The notes: generated by a model from the sequence alone, not told the origin. A stretch of 42,209 nucleotides of DNA from Lentibacillus juripiscarius JCM 12147 (GCA_001311805.1 BBCA01000024.1:1-42209), one strand, 5' to 3'; positions 8,808 through 18,709 are shown, counted from the first letter of the stretch. Translations and numbers: made by a program.

Positions 8808-8894
8808 TTATTCATTATCAAAGATGCAATAGCCAATATTAAGCACAAGCAATCCAAAGCAAACGACGCCAAAAACGGTTTCCCACACTTCCAT
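8808..8894 (-). CDS. 28-residue hydrophobic peptide
   Basis: A tiny ORF encodes one membrane helix (VFGVVCFGLLVLNIGYCI) with an acidic N-terminus (MEVWET) and C-terminus (FDNE). Its ribosome binding site, AAAGGAGG 10 nt before the ATG, is among the best in the window, which is the main reason to believe it is translated. I recognise no family. It stands alone on the minus strand, divergent from the zinc-ribbon gene, with no obvious antitoxin RNA beside it. Confidence 0.5.
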   Translation of the reverse strand: MEVWETVFGVVCFGLLVLNIGYCIFDNE

Positions 8895-9074
8895 GTACGT
8901 ATACCTCCTTTACGCAATACCTATATAAGCTTACACAACATATTCTCTTCATTTCTATCATACCAATCCCCCATCCCAAAATAAAAGCGAAAAATGTGGT
9001 AAAATAAAAAACAAATAACTTGCTGGCAACAGACAGCGCCATCAATAAGAAGACAGACGAAAGCAGGTATAACC

Positions 9075-10245
9075 ATGCATCATTGCCCATATTGCGGTAC
9101 AAAAGTTCTGGATGATGAAGAATATTGTCTGAATTGCGGCAAAAAGCTGCCTGCAGACAGACAAGAACGTCTTAAAACGAAAAAGTCATTCAACAATTAC
9201 TGGTATATCCCGATAGCCATTTTCGCTCTCTTCCTTTTGGTTTCGGGCCTCTATTATATCTTTTTACAGAATCAATCAGCAAAGGCTGCCGAAATGTACC
9301 AAAAAGCAGAGGCTCATGCCATGGAAGGTAACTATACGGAGGCAGTCGACTCATTGGAGCAGTCAATTAGCCATGATCAGAGCTTCCAGCAGGCAAAAGA
9401 TGCACTTGAATTCGCACAAAAGCTGCAAGCATTAAAAACGACATGGAGAAAGCAACAGGCCTGCTGGAAAAAAGGAATTTCAGAACGCATTGTCGCTCAT
9501 TAACGAAGCGGAAAGCAGCATCACGAATTACAACGGTGAGGCCGTTACACAACTGATTGACAAACTTACAGCCAAGCGTGGCAGCATTAAACTTGCCCAA
9601 TTAGAACAAAAACTGAGCCAGGACCCTGGCATCGATGATTTAAAAGTTCTGTTATGGGAGGCTGATGCAATCCAATCTGATGAGGCTGATGAGATGATGA
9701 CTTCCATCCGCGAACAGATTGTAGACTATATTTTTTCAAAAGCAAGCGAACAGTTAAATAATAACCAATTTTCGGATGCCCTGCTGCTTGTAGAAGATGG
9801 CTTGAAGTATGCACCCGATTCCGAGAAACTCCTTAGTCTCAAAACGACGATTGATAAGGAAAAAACAGCCTTTGAAACAGCACAGCGGCAGCGGATTGAA
9901 CAAGCCATCAATTCTGCAGAAAAGGAAAAGAAGTTAAACAAGAATGAGGCCATCGAACTTGTTTCCGTTAGTACTGAACGTGGTGACAAAGCAAAATTGG
10001 CCGTGACAGGCAAAGTGAAAAGTGGTGCAACAATACCGGTAAATTCGATACTGGTTGAATACTCCCTGGAAGCAAACGGTGAAGCTCTTTTAACGAACGA
10101 GGTTTACGTCTATCCTGACACCCTTTATCCGGATGAAACTGGTGAATTTGAATTTACACATTATGATATTGACCGTAAGAAAAAAGACATTAGCATTAAT
10201 GTGGACCGGATTAAATGGTACACGGATCCAGACCAATCACAATAG
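9075..10245 (+). CDS. Zinc-ribbon, single-pass membrane protein with TPR-like extracytoplasmic region, two frame breaks
   Basis: The N-terminus is a zinc ribbon (CPYCGTKVLDDEEYCLNCGKKL, two CxxC knuckles). A membrane helix (WYIPIAIFALFLLVSGLYYIFL, about residues 43-64) follows, then a long helical, repeat-like region (AAEMYQKAEAHAMEGNYTEAVDSLEQS is TPR-like). The C-terminal beta-rich domain covers roughly the last 100 residues. The topology recalls TcaA-type proteins: zinc ribbon inside, sensor domains outside. Breaks at the A5 run 9434-9438 and the A6 run 9468-9473 are each cured by one added A, giving about 391 codons. It ends 20 bp before the protease gene, so the two are probably one operon. 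Confidence 0.7.
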
Positions 10246-10265
10246 GGATAAGTTGAGGTGAACAT

Positions 10266-11414
10266 ATGAACAAAAACAGCTTGGTCCGATCATCGTCTCG
10301 ATTTTTCTTGTTGCAGCCGGCTCCTTTGTCCTGGTGCTTATACATGATAAATGGCAATTTAATAATATCAAAGTCAGTAACCCGGCTATCAGCAAAGTGG
10401 AAACAGCCACCCAGGAACTTGACTTAAAATCCATCATTCATACGGCTGAAAAAAAGTGTTGTACAAATTGAGGGGCAGAGCGAGCAGACGACCGTGACTG
10501 GATCTGGATTTCTATTCAACGAAAAAGGGGACATTATTACAAACGCGCACGTTGTCAATGATGCCGACGTCATTTATGTCCGGACTGCCAATGGTCGTAT
10601 TTACCCAGCGGCGGTAGTTGGGACGGGTGAAAGCACAGATATAGCTGTTATCCGAGTGCCACAGCTGGCCGGACAGAAATCACTGAATATCGAAACAAAG
10701 AAAAAAGCGGAGACAGGTGATGAAGTCATTTCCCTAGGAAGTCCGCATGGCTTTCAGAACACCGTCACACTTGGAATAATATCAGGAACAGAACGTAATT
10801 TTACCGTTGACGGCTTTGAATACCAGAACGCCTATCAGATTTCGGCCCAAATAACGGAGGGCAACAGCGGCGGACCACTGATCAGCCGAGAGAGCGGCAA
10901 TGTAATTGGGATAAATGCTGTAGGCACAAATGATGGCACCCTTGGATTCAGTATACCTATCGATGACGTTCACAAGCAGCTATCGACCTGGTCCAATGAA
11001 GCAAAAAACGAAAACCTGGAATTCGGAAAAACAGAGGATATCGACAGCACAGAAAACACCGAGCAGCTCGTGGAGGATGCGGAATATGTTGCTGACTACT
11101 TTCTGGAAAGCATCAGCATGCGGGATTATGTCGGGGCTTATACCCTGCTCGGAAGCAAGATGCAGGCAGGCGTATCCTACTCTGACTTCCGGGAGCGATT
11201 TATCCATTATGTTAACCTGGAGTACTCGGACTTAGAAAGTAAAGCCACAGATGACGGCAGAGTGGAAACGTCCTTGTCTGTAACAGCTGAAAAAAACATG
11301 CCAAATGAAAAGGAAACGAAACAGGAAACGTTCACCTACGTGTTCACCATCGGACACGAAAACGATCAGCTCAAAATACTGAAGATCAGCAAGTCATCAG
11401 ACGATGGCGAATGA
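10266..11414 (+). CDS. Membrane-anchored HtrA-like trypsin-fold serine protease, two frame breaks
   Basis: A signal-anchor helix (LGPIIVSIFLVAAGSFVLVLI) is followed by a chymotrypsin-fold protease. The catalytic triad is visible: His in TNAHVVND, Asp in STDIAVIRV and Ser in EGNSGGPL. No PDZ domain follows. Instead there is a C-terminal domain of about 110 residues (from AEYVADYFLESISMRDYVGAY) of the NTF2/DUF4878-like kind by appearance only. Breaks are at the A5 run 10272-10276 (one A missing) and the A7 run 10449-10455 (one A too many). The start has GAGGTG 5 nt upstream. It is likely co-transcribed with the zinc-ribbon gene and may process or be controlled by that protein. Confidence 0.82.
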
Positions 11415-11431
11415 ATTAGCACGATACAGAC

Positions 11432-11468
11432 AAACCAGCTTGTACATAGATTCGTGCAAGCTGGTTTT
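11432..11468 (+). terminator. Terminator after the protease gene
   Basis: AAACCAGCTTG pairs with CAAGCTGGTTTT around a 13-nt loop. It ends the zinc-ribbon/protease operon and may also serve the convergent potassium transporter gene. Confidence 0.8.
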
Positions 11469-11530
11469 AGCATTGATAGGCCTCTTATCCGCCATCATCA
11501 ATAGGCACGAACTTCCCCTTAAACCATCGT

Positions 11531-12892
11531 TTATCCAATAATGATTTTCTCTTTTGGATAATGGTATTTCCCTTCTTTTTATTACTTTTGAAGATGAATA
11601 AAAACGTAAGGATTCCTATTCTTCCGATGAACATTAATATCATAATAATAATCTTGCTGAAGGACGACAGGTCGCCCGTTATTCCAAGTGACAGACCTAC
11701 TGTACCAAAAGCAGAAGCCACCTCGAAAAGTATCTGTGCCAGGTCAAAAAGGTTCTACAATGCTTAAAATGATGGTCGCTGTCAGAACAAAAATAATCGC
11801 CATTAATGTTACGGTCACAGCTTTCATCAGATCCTCTTCATGCACTTCACGGTTAAATATCCGGATATTTCCCTTTCCTCTCGCGTATGTAATAATAAAA
11901 ATGACAACGAGGGCAAAGGTAGTTGTCCGAATCCCTCCTCCTGCACTGCTTGGGGAAGCACCAATAATCATCAAGATTGACATAAACAAATGATTCGGTT
12001 CACTTAGCTGGCTCACGTCCATTGTTGTCAGCCCTGCACTTCTCGTTGTAATGGACTGGAACAAAGAGTAGAACAGTGCCTCATGCCAGGATTTACCCGC
12101 AAAAGAACCCGCTAATATCCAAAAGCATAATAAATAATGTGCCAACAACAATTAATGCGAGAAACGTCAGGGTAGTTATTTTGGTGAACAGCGAGAAGCG
12201 GAGCGTTTCCCGTTGTTTTTCCCCTGCAAATAAATGTTCTTTCACTTCAATCAGGACAGGATAGCCAATCGCCCCGAAAATGATCAGCAGCATATTGATG
12301 AACTGGACAAAATAATCATCTTTAAACAGCTTCAGTGATTCACCGGTTATATCAAATCCGCCGTTTGTTGTTGCACTGATCACACCAAAAAGCCTTGAAA
12401 ATAGGCTTCCTTTGCTGTCGGAAAGTACTGGAGGTAATATGTCCCCAAAATGATGAATCCGATGAACTCAATCGTTAAAATGACGAGCAGTATTTCCCTG
12501 ACGAGCCGGACAATTCCAGAGAAAGAGGTCTGATTCTGGTCGGCCATGATCAGCTGCCGTTCTTTGATACGGATTTTCTTTCCGACAATCATCCAAATGA
12601 ACGTTCCAATTGCCATGACACCCACACCGCCCAGCTGCAGGACAATCGCAAGCAGAACAACCCCTGTCGTACTGAAGGTGTCAGCAATGGTCAGCGTGGA
12701 CAGACCCGTCACACTAAGTGCACTGACAGCGGTGAACAGAATGTCAATGAACGGCGGATTCACCCCATCCTGGTGCGCTGCCGGCAGCGCCAATAGAGCA
12801 GTGGCCACGATAACCGCTATAAAATAGAATAAAAAAATCATTTGTACCGGGGATAGTTGTTTTACCCAGCTGAAAATGGAATGCTTGAACAT
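11531..12892 (-). CDS. Ktr/Trk-type potassium (sodium-coupled) uptake channel subunit, four frame breaks
   Basis: This TrkH/KtrB family membrane subunit moves K+ with a cytosolic KtrA/C ring, whose gene is not in the window. Selectivity-filter regions are visible: [33 protein letters not shown] and [12 protein letters not shown]. Breaks lie near the A5 run 12387-12391, near 12100-12120, at the A5 run 11746-11750, and near 11567-11584. The last one matters for the end: an apparent stop at 11485 gives an odd tail, while one inserted base gives [12 protein letters not shown] and a stop at 11531, as expected for KtrB/KtrD. The ATG has AAGGAG upstream. About 454 codons. Whether it is KtrB or KtrD cannot be told. 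Confidence 0.88.
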
Positions 12893-13030
12893 ATTGTACT
12901 CCTTGGTGCCTATATTAATTATGTCGGCTCACCGCCGAAAAACTTAATAACATTATAGCAGGCAAAACCATAGATTGCCTCTATTTCAGGAAATTTTAAC
13001 AGACTTTTTACTAACCCAGTGAATTGGTTA

Positions 13031-13076
13031 GAAAACTCGGCATTCACCTATCTTTAGCGAATACCGAGTTTTTTTA
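13031..13076. terminator. Hairpin with T run upstream of the potassium transporter
   Basis: AACTCGGCATTC pairs imperfectly with GAATACCGAGTT and is followed by seven T on the plus strand. It lies between two minus-strand genes, so it may isolate ktr from readthrough from ywpF. Confidence 0.5.
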
Positions 13077-13108
13077 TAAGACCAGCCATAGTTTAATGCT
13101 TTCTGACG

Positions 13109-13147
13109 TAATAAAGAAAGGTTAGGCATCATGGCTAACCTTTTTCA
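13109..13147 (-). terminator. Terminator after ywpF-like gene
   Basis: AAAGGTTAG pairs with CTAACCTTT around a 9-nt loop, with T-rich flanks on both strands. It lies at the stop of the YwpF-like gene. Confidence 0.6.
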
Positions 13148-13555
13148 GATCTTTTCTTTAAATTTTTGCATCAATAACTGACCCTGATATCCCTCATCAA
13201 TCAACGCTTGCAGTTTCTTTTCAATAATTTCTTTATGTTGATCAACGATAGTTCCCATGAAAAGCACATTGATTTGATTGCCAATGTCATTTATCCCAAT
13301 AATAGACGTGATGAATGTGGCCGGCTCATTGCTTTCTTTCGTTATTTTCACCTGCAGCAGCACTTCTTCTTCGCTGTGGCGCAGATCCTGAAAGAATCCA
13401 TTATGGGATTGTTCAAGATAGGCCTCAACAACCCATCTGTTCTGTTCATCTTCACGGTTAATGATCAGACCGTCAAGCAAGGGGATATCCTTCTGCAGCA
13501 TATCTGCATGATCATTATCAATAACTTTCAGCGATCGGAGCTTGAACGTTTTCAT
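13145..13555 (-). CDS. ywpF: YwpF-like family protein
   Basis: This intact protein of 136 residues begins MKTFKLRSLKVID and contains the LLDGLIINREDEQNRWVVEAYLE segment typical of the YwpF family of bacilli. Function unknown. A GGGGGG ribosome binding site lies in the short gap after the moaA stop, which is only 15 bp upstream on the minus strand. It is therefore probably translated from the moeA-moaA transcript. Nothing in the protein suggests a role in molybdenum cofactor synthesis, so the linkage may be accidental. Confidence 0.75.
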   Translation of the reverse strand: MKTFKLRSLKVIDNDHADMLQKDIPLLDGLIINREDEQNRWVVEAYLEQSHNGFFQDLRHSEEEVLLQVKITKESNEPATFITSIIGINDIGNQINVLFMGTIVDQHKEIIEKKLQALIDEGYQGQLLMQKFKEKI

Positions 13556-13570
13556 TGCGCATCCCCCCTG

Positions 13571-14590
13571 TCAGCCACCGATATAGGACATTTCAATTTT
13601 TTTCCGGTTTTGCGCGTTTCTTCCGAGCGCTCTTCAGAGTAGCGGTCTTTCCGTCTCCCCCACAAGTTGGTTAGTTCCTCCTGCAGTTGATCATCGGTCA
13701 GTTCATCGCGCAGTTTTCCCCGTATATCAAAGCCATCTGAAGCAAAGAGACAGGTATAAAGTTTCCCGTCAGCAGACAATCTGATTCGTGTGCATGTTCC
13801 GCAGAAAGAATCGGTAACAGAGGAGATGACCCCTATTTCGCCTTCCCCATCTTTATAGCGGTATCTTGACGCAACTTCCCCGTAATAATTCTCTTCTGCA
13901 GGCTCCATTGGCATTTCCTGATCAATCCTGTTAATGATATCTTTTTGGAAATGACGTGTTTGAAATCCCAGCCATTATGGTTTCCGACATCCATAAACTC
14001 TATAAAACGAAGGATAATGTCTTTTCCTTTGAAATACCGCGCCATTGGCAAAATTTGACTGTCATTCATTCCTTTTTGACGACCATATTGATTTTTACCT
14101 GGAGTCCAGCTTCTCTGGCAGCCTCAATCCCTTTTAAAACAGGGCGGGTCACTACTCCTTTGCCGTTGATTTGCTTGAAGACCTCATCATCGATCGCATC
14201 CAGACTCAGATTCACACGCTCCAGTCCAGCAGCTTTCAGTTTTTAGCCATCTTGGGCAGAAAAAACGCCATTGGTTGTCAATGCTATATCGTTAATGCCG
14301 GGAATTCGGGCCAGTTCTGCAATCAATTTATCAAGGTCCCGGCGCATAAGTGGCTCACCGCCTGTAATACGGATTTTCTCCACACCAAGCTCGGCAAACA
14401 CTTTTGCCAGCCGGATGATTTCATCAAAACTGAGCAATTCCTCTTCAGACAGAAAGACGTAATCCTCACCAAATATTTCTTTTGGCATACAGTATGTACA
14501 CCGGAAATTGCACTGATCAATTACCGATATGCGGAGATCTTTGAGCACTCTTCCAAAATGATCTTTAATTGGTGCTGGTTTTTGTTCCAC
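13571..14590 (-). CDS. moaA: GTP 3',8-cyclase MoaA, about five frame breaks
   Basis: MoaA is a radical-SAM enzyme that converts GTP in the first step of molybdenum cofactor synthesis. The N-terminal cluster motif is CNFRCTYC. The second cluster's cysteines are in [13 protein letters not shown] and the Cys of [16 protein letters not shown] is the glycine-rich SAM motif. The gene starts with GTG behind AAAAGGAGTGG. Breaks lie at about 14260-14265 and 14240-14244 (a compensating pair that restores VFLPKMAKKLKAAGL), 14071-14072, 13942-13946 and 13597-13603. The last restores the family's end KIEMSYIGG and puts the stop at 13571. It follows moeA by 54 bp and supports the formate dehydrogenase encoded 11 kb away. 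Confidence 0.9.
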
Positions 14591-14644
14591 AGAACCACTC
14601 CTTTTAGAGGTTGCTTATCCTCTTTTTGAACCGCACTTTGAGGT

Positions 14645-15907
14645 TTAAAATTCACCCTGGCCTTCCTGGTCTTCCAACAAAAGCACTTCTACTTCATCAC
14701 CGGCTCTAAATCCGCGTGTGCCCCCTGGCAATACCATCAGGGCATTTGCATACGCCAGCGACGTCACCACATTGGATTTATCGATTCCCGACGGCTGCAC
14801 ATGAATCCGCCCATTTTCATATGTGACAGAGCTGCGGACAAACCGTGTAAATGGATTTGCCTTTGGAAACTCCTCCAGTAACTCCGCCTTCACCCGCCTC
14901 AAAAAAGGGTTCTGGTTGCTGAGGCTATGCTGCAAGAGAGGCCGGACAAACAGTTCAAACCCGACGTAGCAGGCAGAAGGGTTTCCGGAAAGGCCGTATA
15001 ATAATTTATCACCAAACACCGCTGCGGTAGTTACACTTCCCGGACGCATGGCCACTTTATTGAACAGCACTTCCGCACCAAGTTTGTCGTAGATAGCCGG
15101 CATAAAGTCGAAGTCACCGACCGAAACACCGCCAGTCGTAATCAGAATATCAACTTCGTCCATTGCTTTAAATACCGTTTCATAGCTCGCCTCGAATTCA
15201 TCCTTAAGCTTGCCGAAATAACGATAATCAGCACCGGAACGAGTTATCTGTGATGCTATCATGTACGCATTGGAATTGCGTATTTTGCCAGGCTGCAGCT
15301 CCTCATCCACATCAAGCAGCTCCGTACCTGTAGCAATGATTCCAACTACCGGTTTCTTGCTCACTTTTACTTCACTATATCCAAATGTCGCTAGAACAGC
15401 TTTTACACCAGGGTTAATAATTGTCCCCTTTGGTATCAGCAATTCTCCTTTGGCTACTTCAGAGCCTTCCTCGATAATATTCTGTCCCGAATCCATTTTG
15501 CGTTTAATAGACATATATGGCTGTTCATCGTTTTCATATGTCTGACAAATTTCAAACATTGTAATACAGTCCGCCCCAGCAGGGATTTGCGCACCGGTCA
15601 TAATCCGTGTCGCCTCCCCTTTATGAAGCTGTTTTTCCGGTACCTGACCTGCCCCGATGTGCTCAATGACCTTAAACGATACAGGCTGATTCCGTCCAGC
15701 CCCCTGTGTATCTTCCGAGCGTATAGCAAACCCGTCATAAGGCGATTTAGGGAATGACGGGACAGGATGGGATGCAACAACATCTTCAGCGAGTCTTCTA
15801 TTGTCACAATCCGTAATAGCGATATATTCTGTATACCCGTCCCGCCTTTGTTCCCAAACACGGTCGATTGCCTCTTTAACTGGAATAGGCTTTCGCAATT
15901 CTGCCAT
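14645..15907 (-). CDS. moeA: Molybdopterin molybdotransferase MoeA
   Basis: MoeA inserts molybdate into adenylylated molybdopterin, the last step of Mo-cofactor assembly. The 420-residue product is intact. It shows the N-terminal PVKEAIDRV and SPYDGFAIRS, the central MoCF-binding domain signature (IIATGTELL, then ITTGGVSVGDFDFMP), KVAMRPGSV and GLSGNPSACYVGFELFVRP. GGAAGG lies 11 nt before the ATG. It is first in the moeA-moaA-ywpF set. Other cofactor genes (moaB-E, mobA) are not in the window. Confidence 0.95.
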   Translation of the reverse strand: MAELRKPIPVKEAIDRVWEQRRDGYTEYIAITDCDNRRLAEDVVASHPVPSFPKSPYDGFAIRSEDTQGAGRNQPVSFKVIEHIGAGQVPEKQLHKGEATRIMTGAQIPAGADCITMFEICQTYENDEQPYMSIKRKMDSGQNIIEEGSEVAKGELLIPKGTIINPGVKAVLATFGYSEVKVSKKPVVGIIATGTELLDVDEELQPGKIRNSNAYMIASQITRSGADYRYFGKLKDEFEASYETVFKAMDEVDILITTGGVSVGDFDFMPAIYDKLGAEVLFNKVAMRPGSVTTAAVFGDKLLYGLSGNPSACYVGFELFVRPLLQHSLSNQNPFLRRVKAELLEEFPKANPFTRFVRSSVTYENGRIHVQPSGIDKSNVVTSLAYANALMVLPGGTRGFRAGDEVEVLLLEDQEGQGEF

Positions 15908-16104
15908 AAAACATCAGACCTTCCATAACAAGTCGTTATCCTCAGTTTAACAAAAACAGGCATAATTGATATCATCATTGCCCCCGGTATAGCTGATAAT
16001 CGTTGTGAATTGAACATATTGTGAACATGGATCGGAAAATCAGGATTACATTTTTCATGAATCTTTAGTAAAATGAAAGCAATTACATAAAAGGGGGCTG
16101 CCGA

Positions 16105-16821
16105 ATGAAAAGATTTAGCTGGCTTCTGGTGCTGGTCCTGTTGGCTGCCTGTAATGATGAACCAGCCATTGTAAAAAAGGACGACAAACCGGAGAACCCG
16201 GCAAAAGATCCAAAAATCGTCGAACAGGAAAGTGATGAGCAGGAAAGCAAAGAATTCATCGAGTTTACGCTGCCGGACGAGGAAGTGCTTATCAACCTGG
16301 AGATGGTGCCGATTCTGGATGCATATTTGCAAGGGGTGGAAAACCGGGATCAAACAATCGAGGACATGGACATGCAGCACATTAATGCCGATAACAGGAA
16401 CCTTTATCTGTTGGAATTTTCCTGTACCGATGGTTTGTGCTCGTATTTACTGCTGGACCGGACAAATAAAAATCAGACCTATCTTGTTGCAGACCTTGCT
16501 AAATCTGTATCAATAAAGTTATCACCCGACAGTTCCAAAATCCTCTTCCACTTCAATCGGGAACAATCAGAGCTGCCAGCTTCCAACATTGTTGTTTTCC
16601 ACTTGGACAAATGGAAATCAATGCCGCTTGCCAACGTAACCGGTGAGGAAGATGTTCTCGACTATACCTGGACGGTCTTAACAGCTAAGTGGGCGGATAA
16701 TGACAGGATTAAGGCCACTATCCCGGATATGGATAGCCGGTCAGACGAGGCGATCCAGCAATGGGAGAACAACGGCCGGCTAACAAAGGAAGTCGAGTTC
16801 ACATTGGACACCGATAATTAA
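16105..16821 (+). CDS. Lipoprotein of unknown function
   Basis: This intact 238-residue protein has a lipoprotein signal: a basic start, a leucine-rich core and the lipobox LAAC with the modified cysteine at about residue 16. A low-complexity acidic/lysine linker (EPAIVKKDDKPENP and EQESDEQESKEF) leads to a globular part of about 180 residues with a CTDGLC pair that may form a disulfide. It is exposed on the outer face of the membrane. I do not recognise the folded domain. AAAGGGGG precedes the ATG by 7 nt. The gene is monocistronic and ends in a strong terminator. Confidence 0.75.
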   Translation: MKRFSWLLVLVLLAACNDEPAIVKKDDKPENPAKDPKIVEQESDEQESKEFIEFTLPDEEVLINLEMVPILDAYLQGVENRDQTIEDMDMQHINADNRNLYLLEFSCTDGLCSYLLLDRTNKNQTYLVADLAKSVSIKLSPDSSKILFHFNREQSELPASNIVVFHLDKWKSMPLANVTGEEDVLDYTWTVLTAKWADNDRIKATIPDMDSRSDEAIQQWENNGRLTKEVEFTLDTDN

Positions 16822-16859
16822 AAAACAGCACCGCCATTTGGTCGGGTGCTGTTTTTATT
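16819..16859 (+). terminator. Terminator after lipoprotein gene
   Basis: AAAAACAGCACC pairs with GGGTGCTGTTTTT around a 10-nt loop with a T run. It probably also serves the convergent minus-strand gene. Confidence 0.85.
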
Positions 16860-16888
16860 CGAATACCAATTTTCCTCATGCTGAATCG

Positions 16889-17295
16889 TTACTTCTTTTT
16901 CCCTGCTTTGAATACTGATTCACAAAACAGCATATGTTCTCCTTCATTGGGTGCTTTAAATGTTTTTGGATCCTGCGGGTGGTAAGTGCTTCCTTTCTTT
17001 AGAGTTTTGCCACTGTGCTTCCCGTATAGTCATGGTTACGGCGTTTGAAAGAGAGGGAAATTAGTGGTGTCTGGTGCTTTACGGTAACCGGGTCTTCCCC
17101 AGTATATTGGACCGACCGGTATACCCGAAAACCTTCATCCATTCTTTCCACCTGAATATGCATGACAAAGTCACCTTTATGTATTTCTCTTGTTTTCCCG
17201 CTGGCAAGCTCTGCATCTTCAAGTTCGTAATATAAGTACAGCAACAGAAGAAGAAAAACACAAATAATAATTATGGCTTTAGCTGTTCTCTTCAT
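16889..17295 (-). CDS. Membrane-anchored protein of unknown function, one frame break
   Basis: An N-terminal membrane helix (AIIIICVFLLLLLYLYYEL, residues 7-25) is followed by a beta-rich extracytoplasmic domain of about 110 residues (HKGDFVMHIQVERMDEGFRVYRSVQY). The frame ends early at 16999. One added base in the T4 run 17005-17008 (coding-strand A4) continues into KTLKKGSTYHPQDP and the tail FKAGKKK, stopping at 16889. GGGGGATA precedes the ATG. I do not recognise the family. It is divergent from the spoVA operon, so the 200 bp between them holds both promoters. Confidence 0.6.
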
Positions 17296-17493
17296 TGGTA
17301 TCCCCCATTTCCTACTATATAGGACGAATGAACCCCTCCAAAAGTTTCCAAAAATTTTTTAATGAAAAGGGAAAAAATAGAAAGCATAAATAAAGATATT
17401 CTTTGAAAAATAAATGGTGAAGCACAACGGAAAAAAACATTTCCGTATGCTTTACGTTACCCTAAGGAAGCCTACCACTGAAGGAGGATACCG

Positions 17494-17700
17494 ATGACCG
17501 TTTCAAGCCAGGTTAAACAAACGTTAGCAGGTTTAAAAAGCGCACAAGCAAGCTTTGAGCAATTCGCTCTGCAAACAGAAAATAAGCAAGCAAAGCAGCT
17601 TTATGAAAATGCCGCTCAGCAGACACAAGGTGTATTGCAATCGGTAGAAACACGCGTACAACAGATTGAGCAGGAAGAACCACAGTACAAAGGATTTTAA
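17494..17700 (+). CDS. DUF1657 protein, first gene of spoVA2mob-type operon
   Basis: This 68-residue all-helical protein begins MTVSSQVKQTLAGLKSAQ and ends EEPQYKGF, the DUF1657 pattern. A second copy lies at 20085 and a third, degenerate copy forms the C-terminus of the last gene. DUF1657 genes open the spoVA2mob operon described in heat-resistant Bacillus spores. AAGGAGG lies 7 nt before the ATG. About 110 bp upstream, TGAAAA (17364-17369) and CATAAATA (17386-17393) with a 16-bp spacer loosely resemble a forespore sigma-G promoter, but the match is weak. A perfect hairpin follows the stop. Confidence 0.85.
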   Translation: MTVSSQVKQTLAGLKSAQASFEQFALQTENKQAKQLYENAAQQTQGVLQSVETRVQQIEQEEPQYKGF

Positions 17701-17702
17701 AT

Positions 17703-17732
17703 GACGAGGCTGGCTGTCCAGCCAGCCTCGTC
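17703..17732 (+). promoter_or_regulatory. Perfect 14-bp hairpin inside the operon
   Basis: GACGAGGCTGGCTG pairs perfectly with CAGCCAGCCTCGTC across two unpaired bases. It has no following T run, so it is unlikely to be a full terminator. It may partly attenuate transcription or protect the 3' end of the DUF1657 message. Confidence 0.6.
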
Positions 17733-17751
17733 CAAATCTTGGAGGTAACCA

Positions 17752-18213
17752 ATGAAAAAGGCATTTCGACTTGTACTGACACTCGGAATTATCTTCATCC
17801 TGATAAGCTGTTCAGCACAGGACGACACGTCAAAGGGAAATTCGGATAATACCGATTTCAAAAAATTACATCGACAAACACCAGCAGTCAAACTGTTGCC
17901 AATCAGGCTAAAGAAAAGCTGCAAAAACGAGAAGGAGTTACATCGATTCATGCCGTAAATACGGACAAACAACTTATCATTGCATTTGAAATCGAACATC
18001 ATAAACGTTTTCAATTAGCATCCATAAGAAAAAAAAGTGCACAAACAAATGGAAAAGACATTCCCTGAACACGAGGCAGAAGTGTCGACGGACAAACGGA
18101 TCATTCTTGATCTTCAGGAGCTGGAAAAGAAAGTCGACAAAGGGAAACTGTCAAAAAAGCAACTGAAAAAAGAAGTCAAACAACTGGTTAAACGAATGAA
18201 AGATAAAACTTAA
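17752..18213 (+). CDS. YhcN/YlaJ-family sporulation lipoprotein, two frame breaks
   Basis: The lipoprotein signal peptide (LGIIFILISC, with the lipidated Cys near residue 20) is followed by a YhcN/YlaJ-type domain. The first frame ends at 17958. Adding one A in the A6 run 17860-17865 gives VANQAKEKLQKREGVTSIHAVNTDKQLIIAFEI. A second break in the A8 run 18029-18036 (one A too many) leads to FPEHEAEVSTDKRIILDL and a lysine-rich tail ending at 18213. This is the second gene of the spoVA2mob-type operon, 17 bp before spoVAC, matching the published order. Members are attached to the inner spore membrane. Confidence 0.82.
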
Positions 18214-18230
18214 AGTGAGCGTGATGGACC

Positions 18231-18709
18231 ATGGCAAATAAGAAAAAGAAAAATTTACCGCCGGCTGCACAGCGATATCAGGAATTTCAAAAACATAGGG
18301 AAACGAAACGCCCCCTGTTAAAAAACTGTGTAAAAGCATTCTTTGTGGGTGGTTTTATTTGTTTCATCGGCCAAATCATCTCCACCATTTACGTCTATTT
18401 CTTTGATTTCACGGAACAGACGGCCGGCAACCCGACAGTAGCAACACTTATTTTCATCACGATGTTTTTAACCGGGTTTGGCGTCTATGACCATATTGGA
18501 CAATTTGCCGGGGCTGGGTCCACCATACCTGTTACTGGTTTTGGGAACTCAGTTATCTCAGCAGCGATTGAACACCGCTCCGAAGGCTTCATATTAGGTG
18601 TTGGCGGGAACATGTTCAAACTGGCTGGGCCTGTTATTGTATACGGCGTTTTTCGGCATTTGTCATCGCTCTCATCAAAACAATCATCATACAATGGGGT
18701 GGCTTATAA
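18231..18709 (+). CDS. spoVAC: Stage V sporulation protein AC (SpoVAC), one frame break
   Basis: SpoVAC is a forespore inner-membrane subunit of the channel that takes up and releases dipicolinic acid, and it has been reported to be mechanosensitive. It has a basic N-terminus (KKKKNLPPAAQRYQEF), then membrane segments including CVKAFFVGGFICFIGQI. The conserved GAGSTIPVTGFGNS motif and EGFILGVGGNMFKLAGPVI follow. The frame as read diverges at the T5 run 18649-18653. One added T restores SAFVIALIKTIIIQWGGL and a stop at 18707-18709 that overlaps the spoVAD ATG by one base. Such coupling is usual in this operon. Confidence 0.93.
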
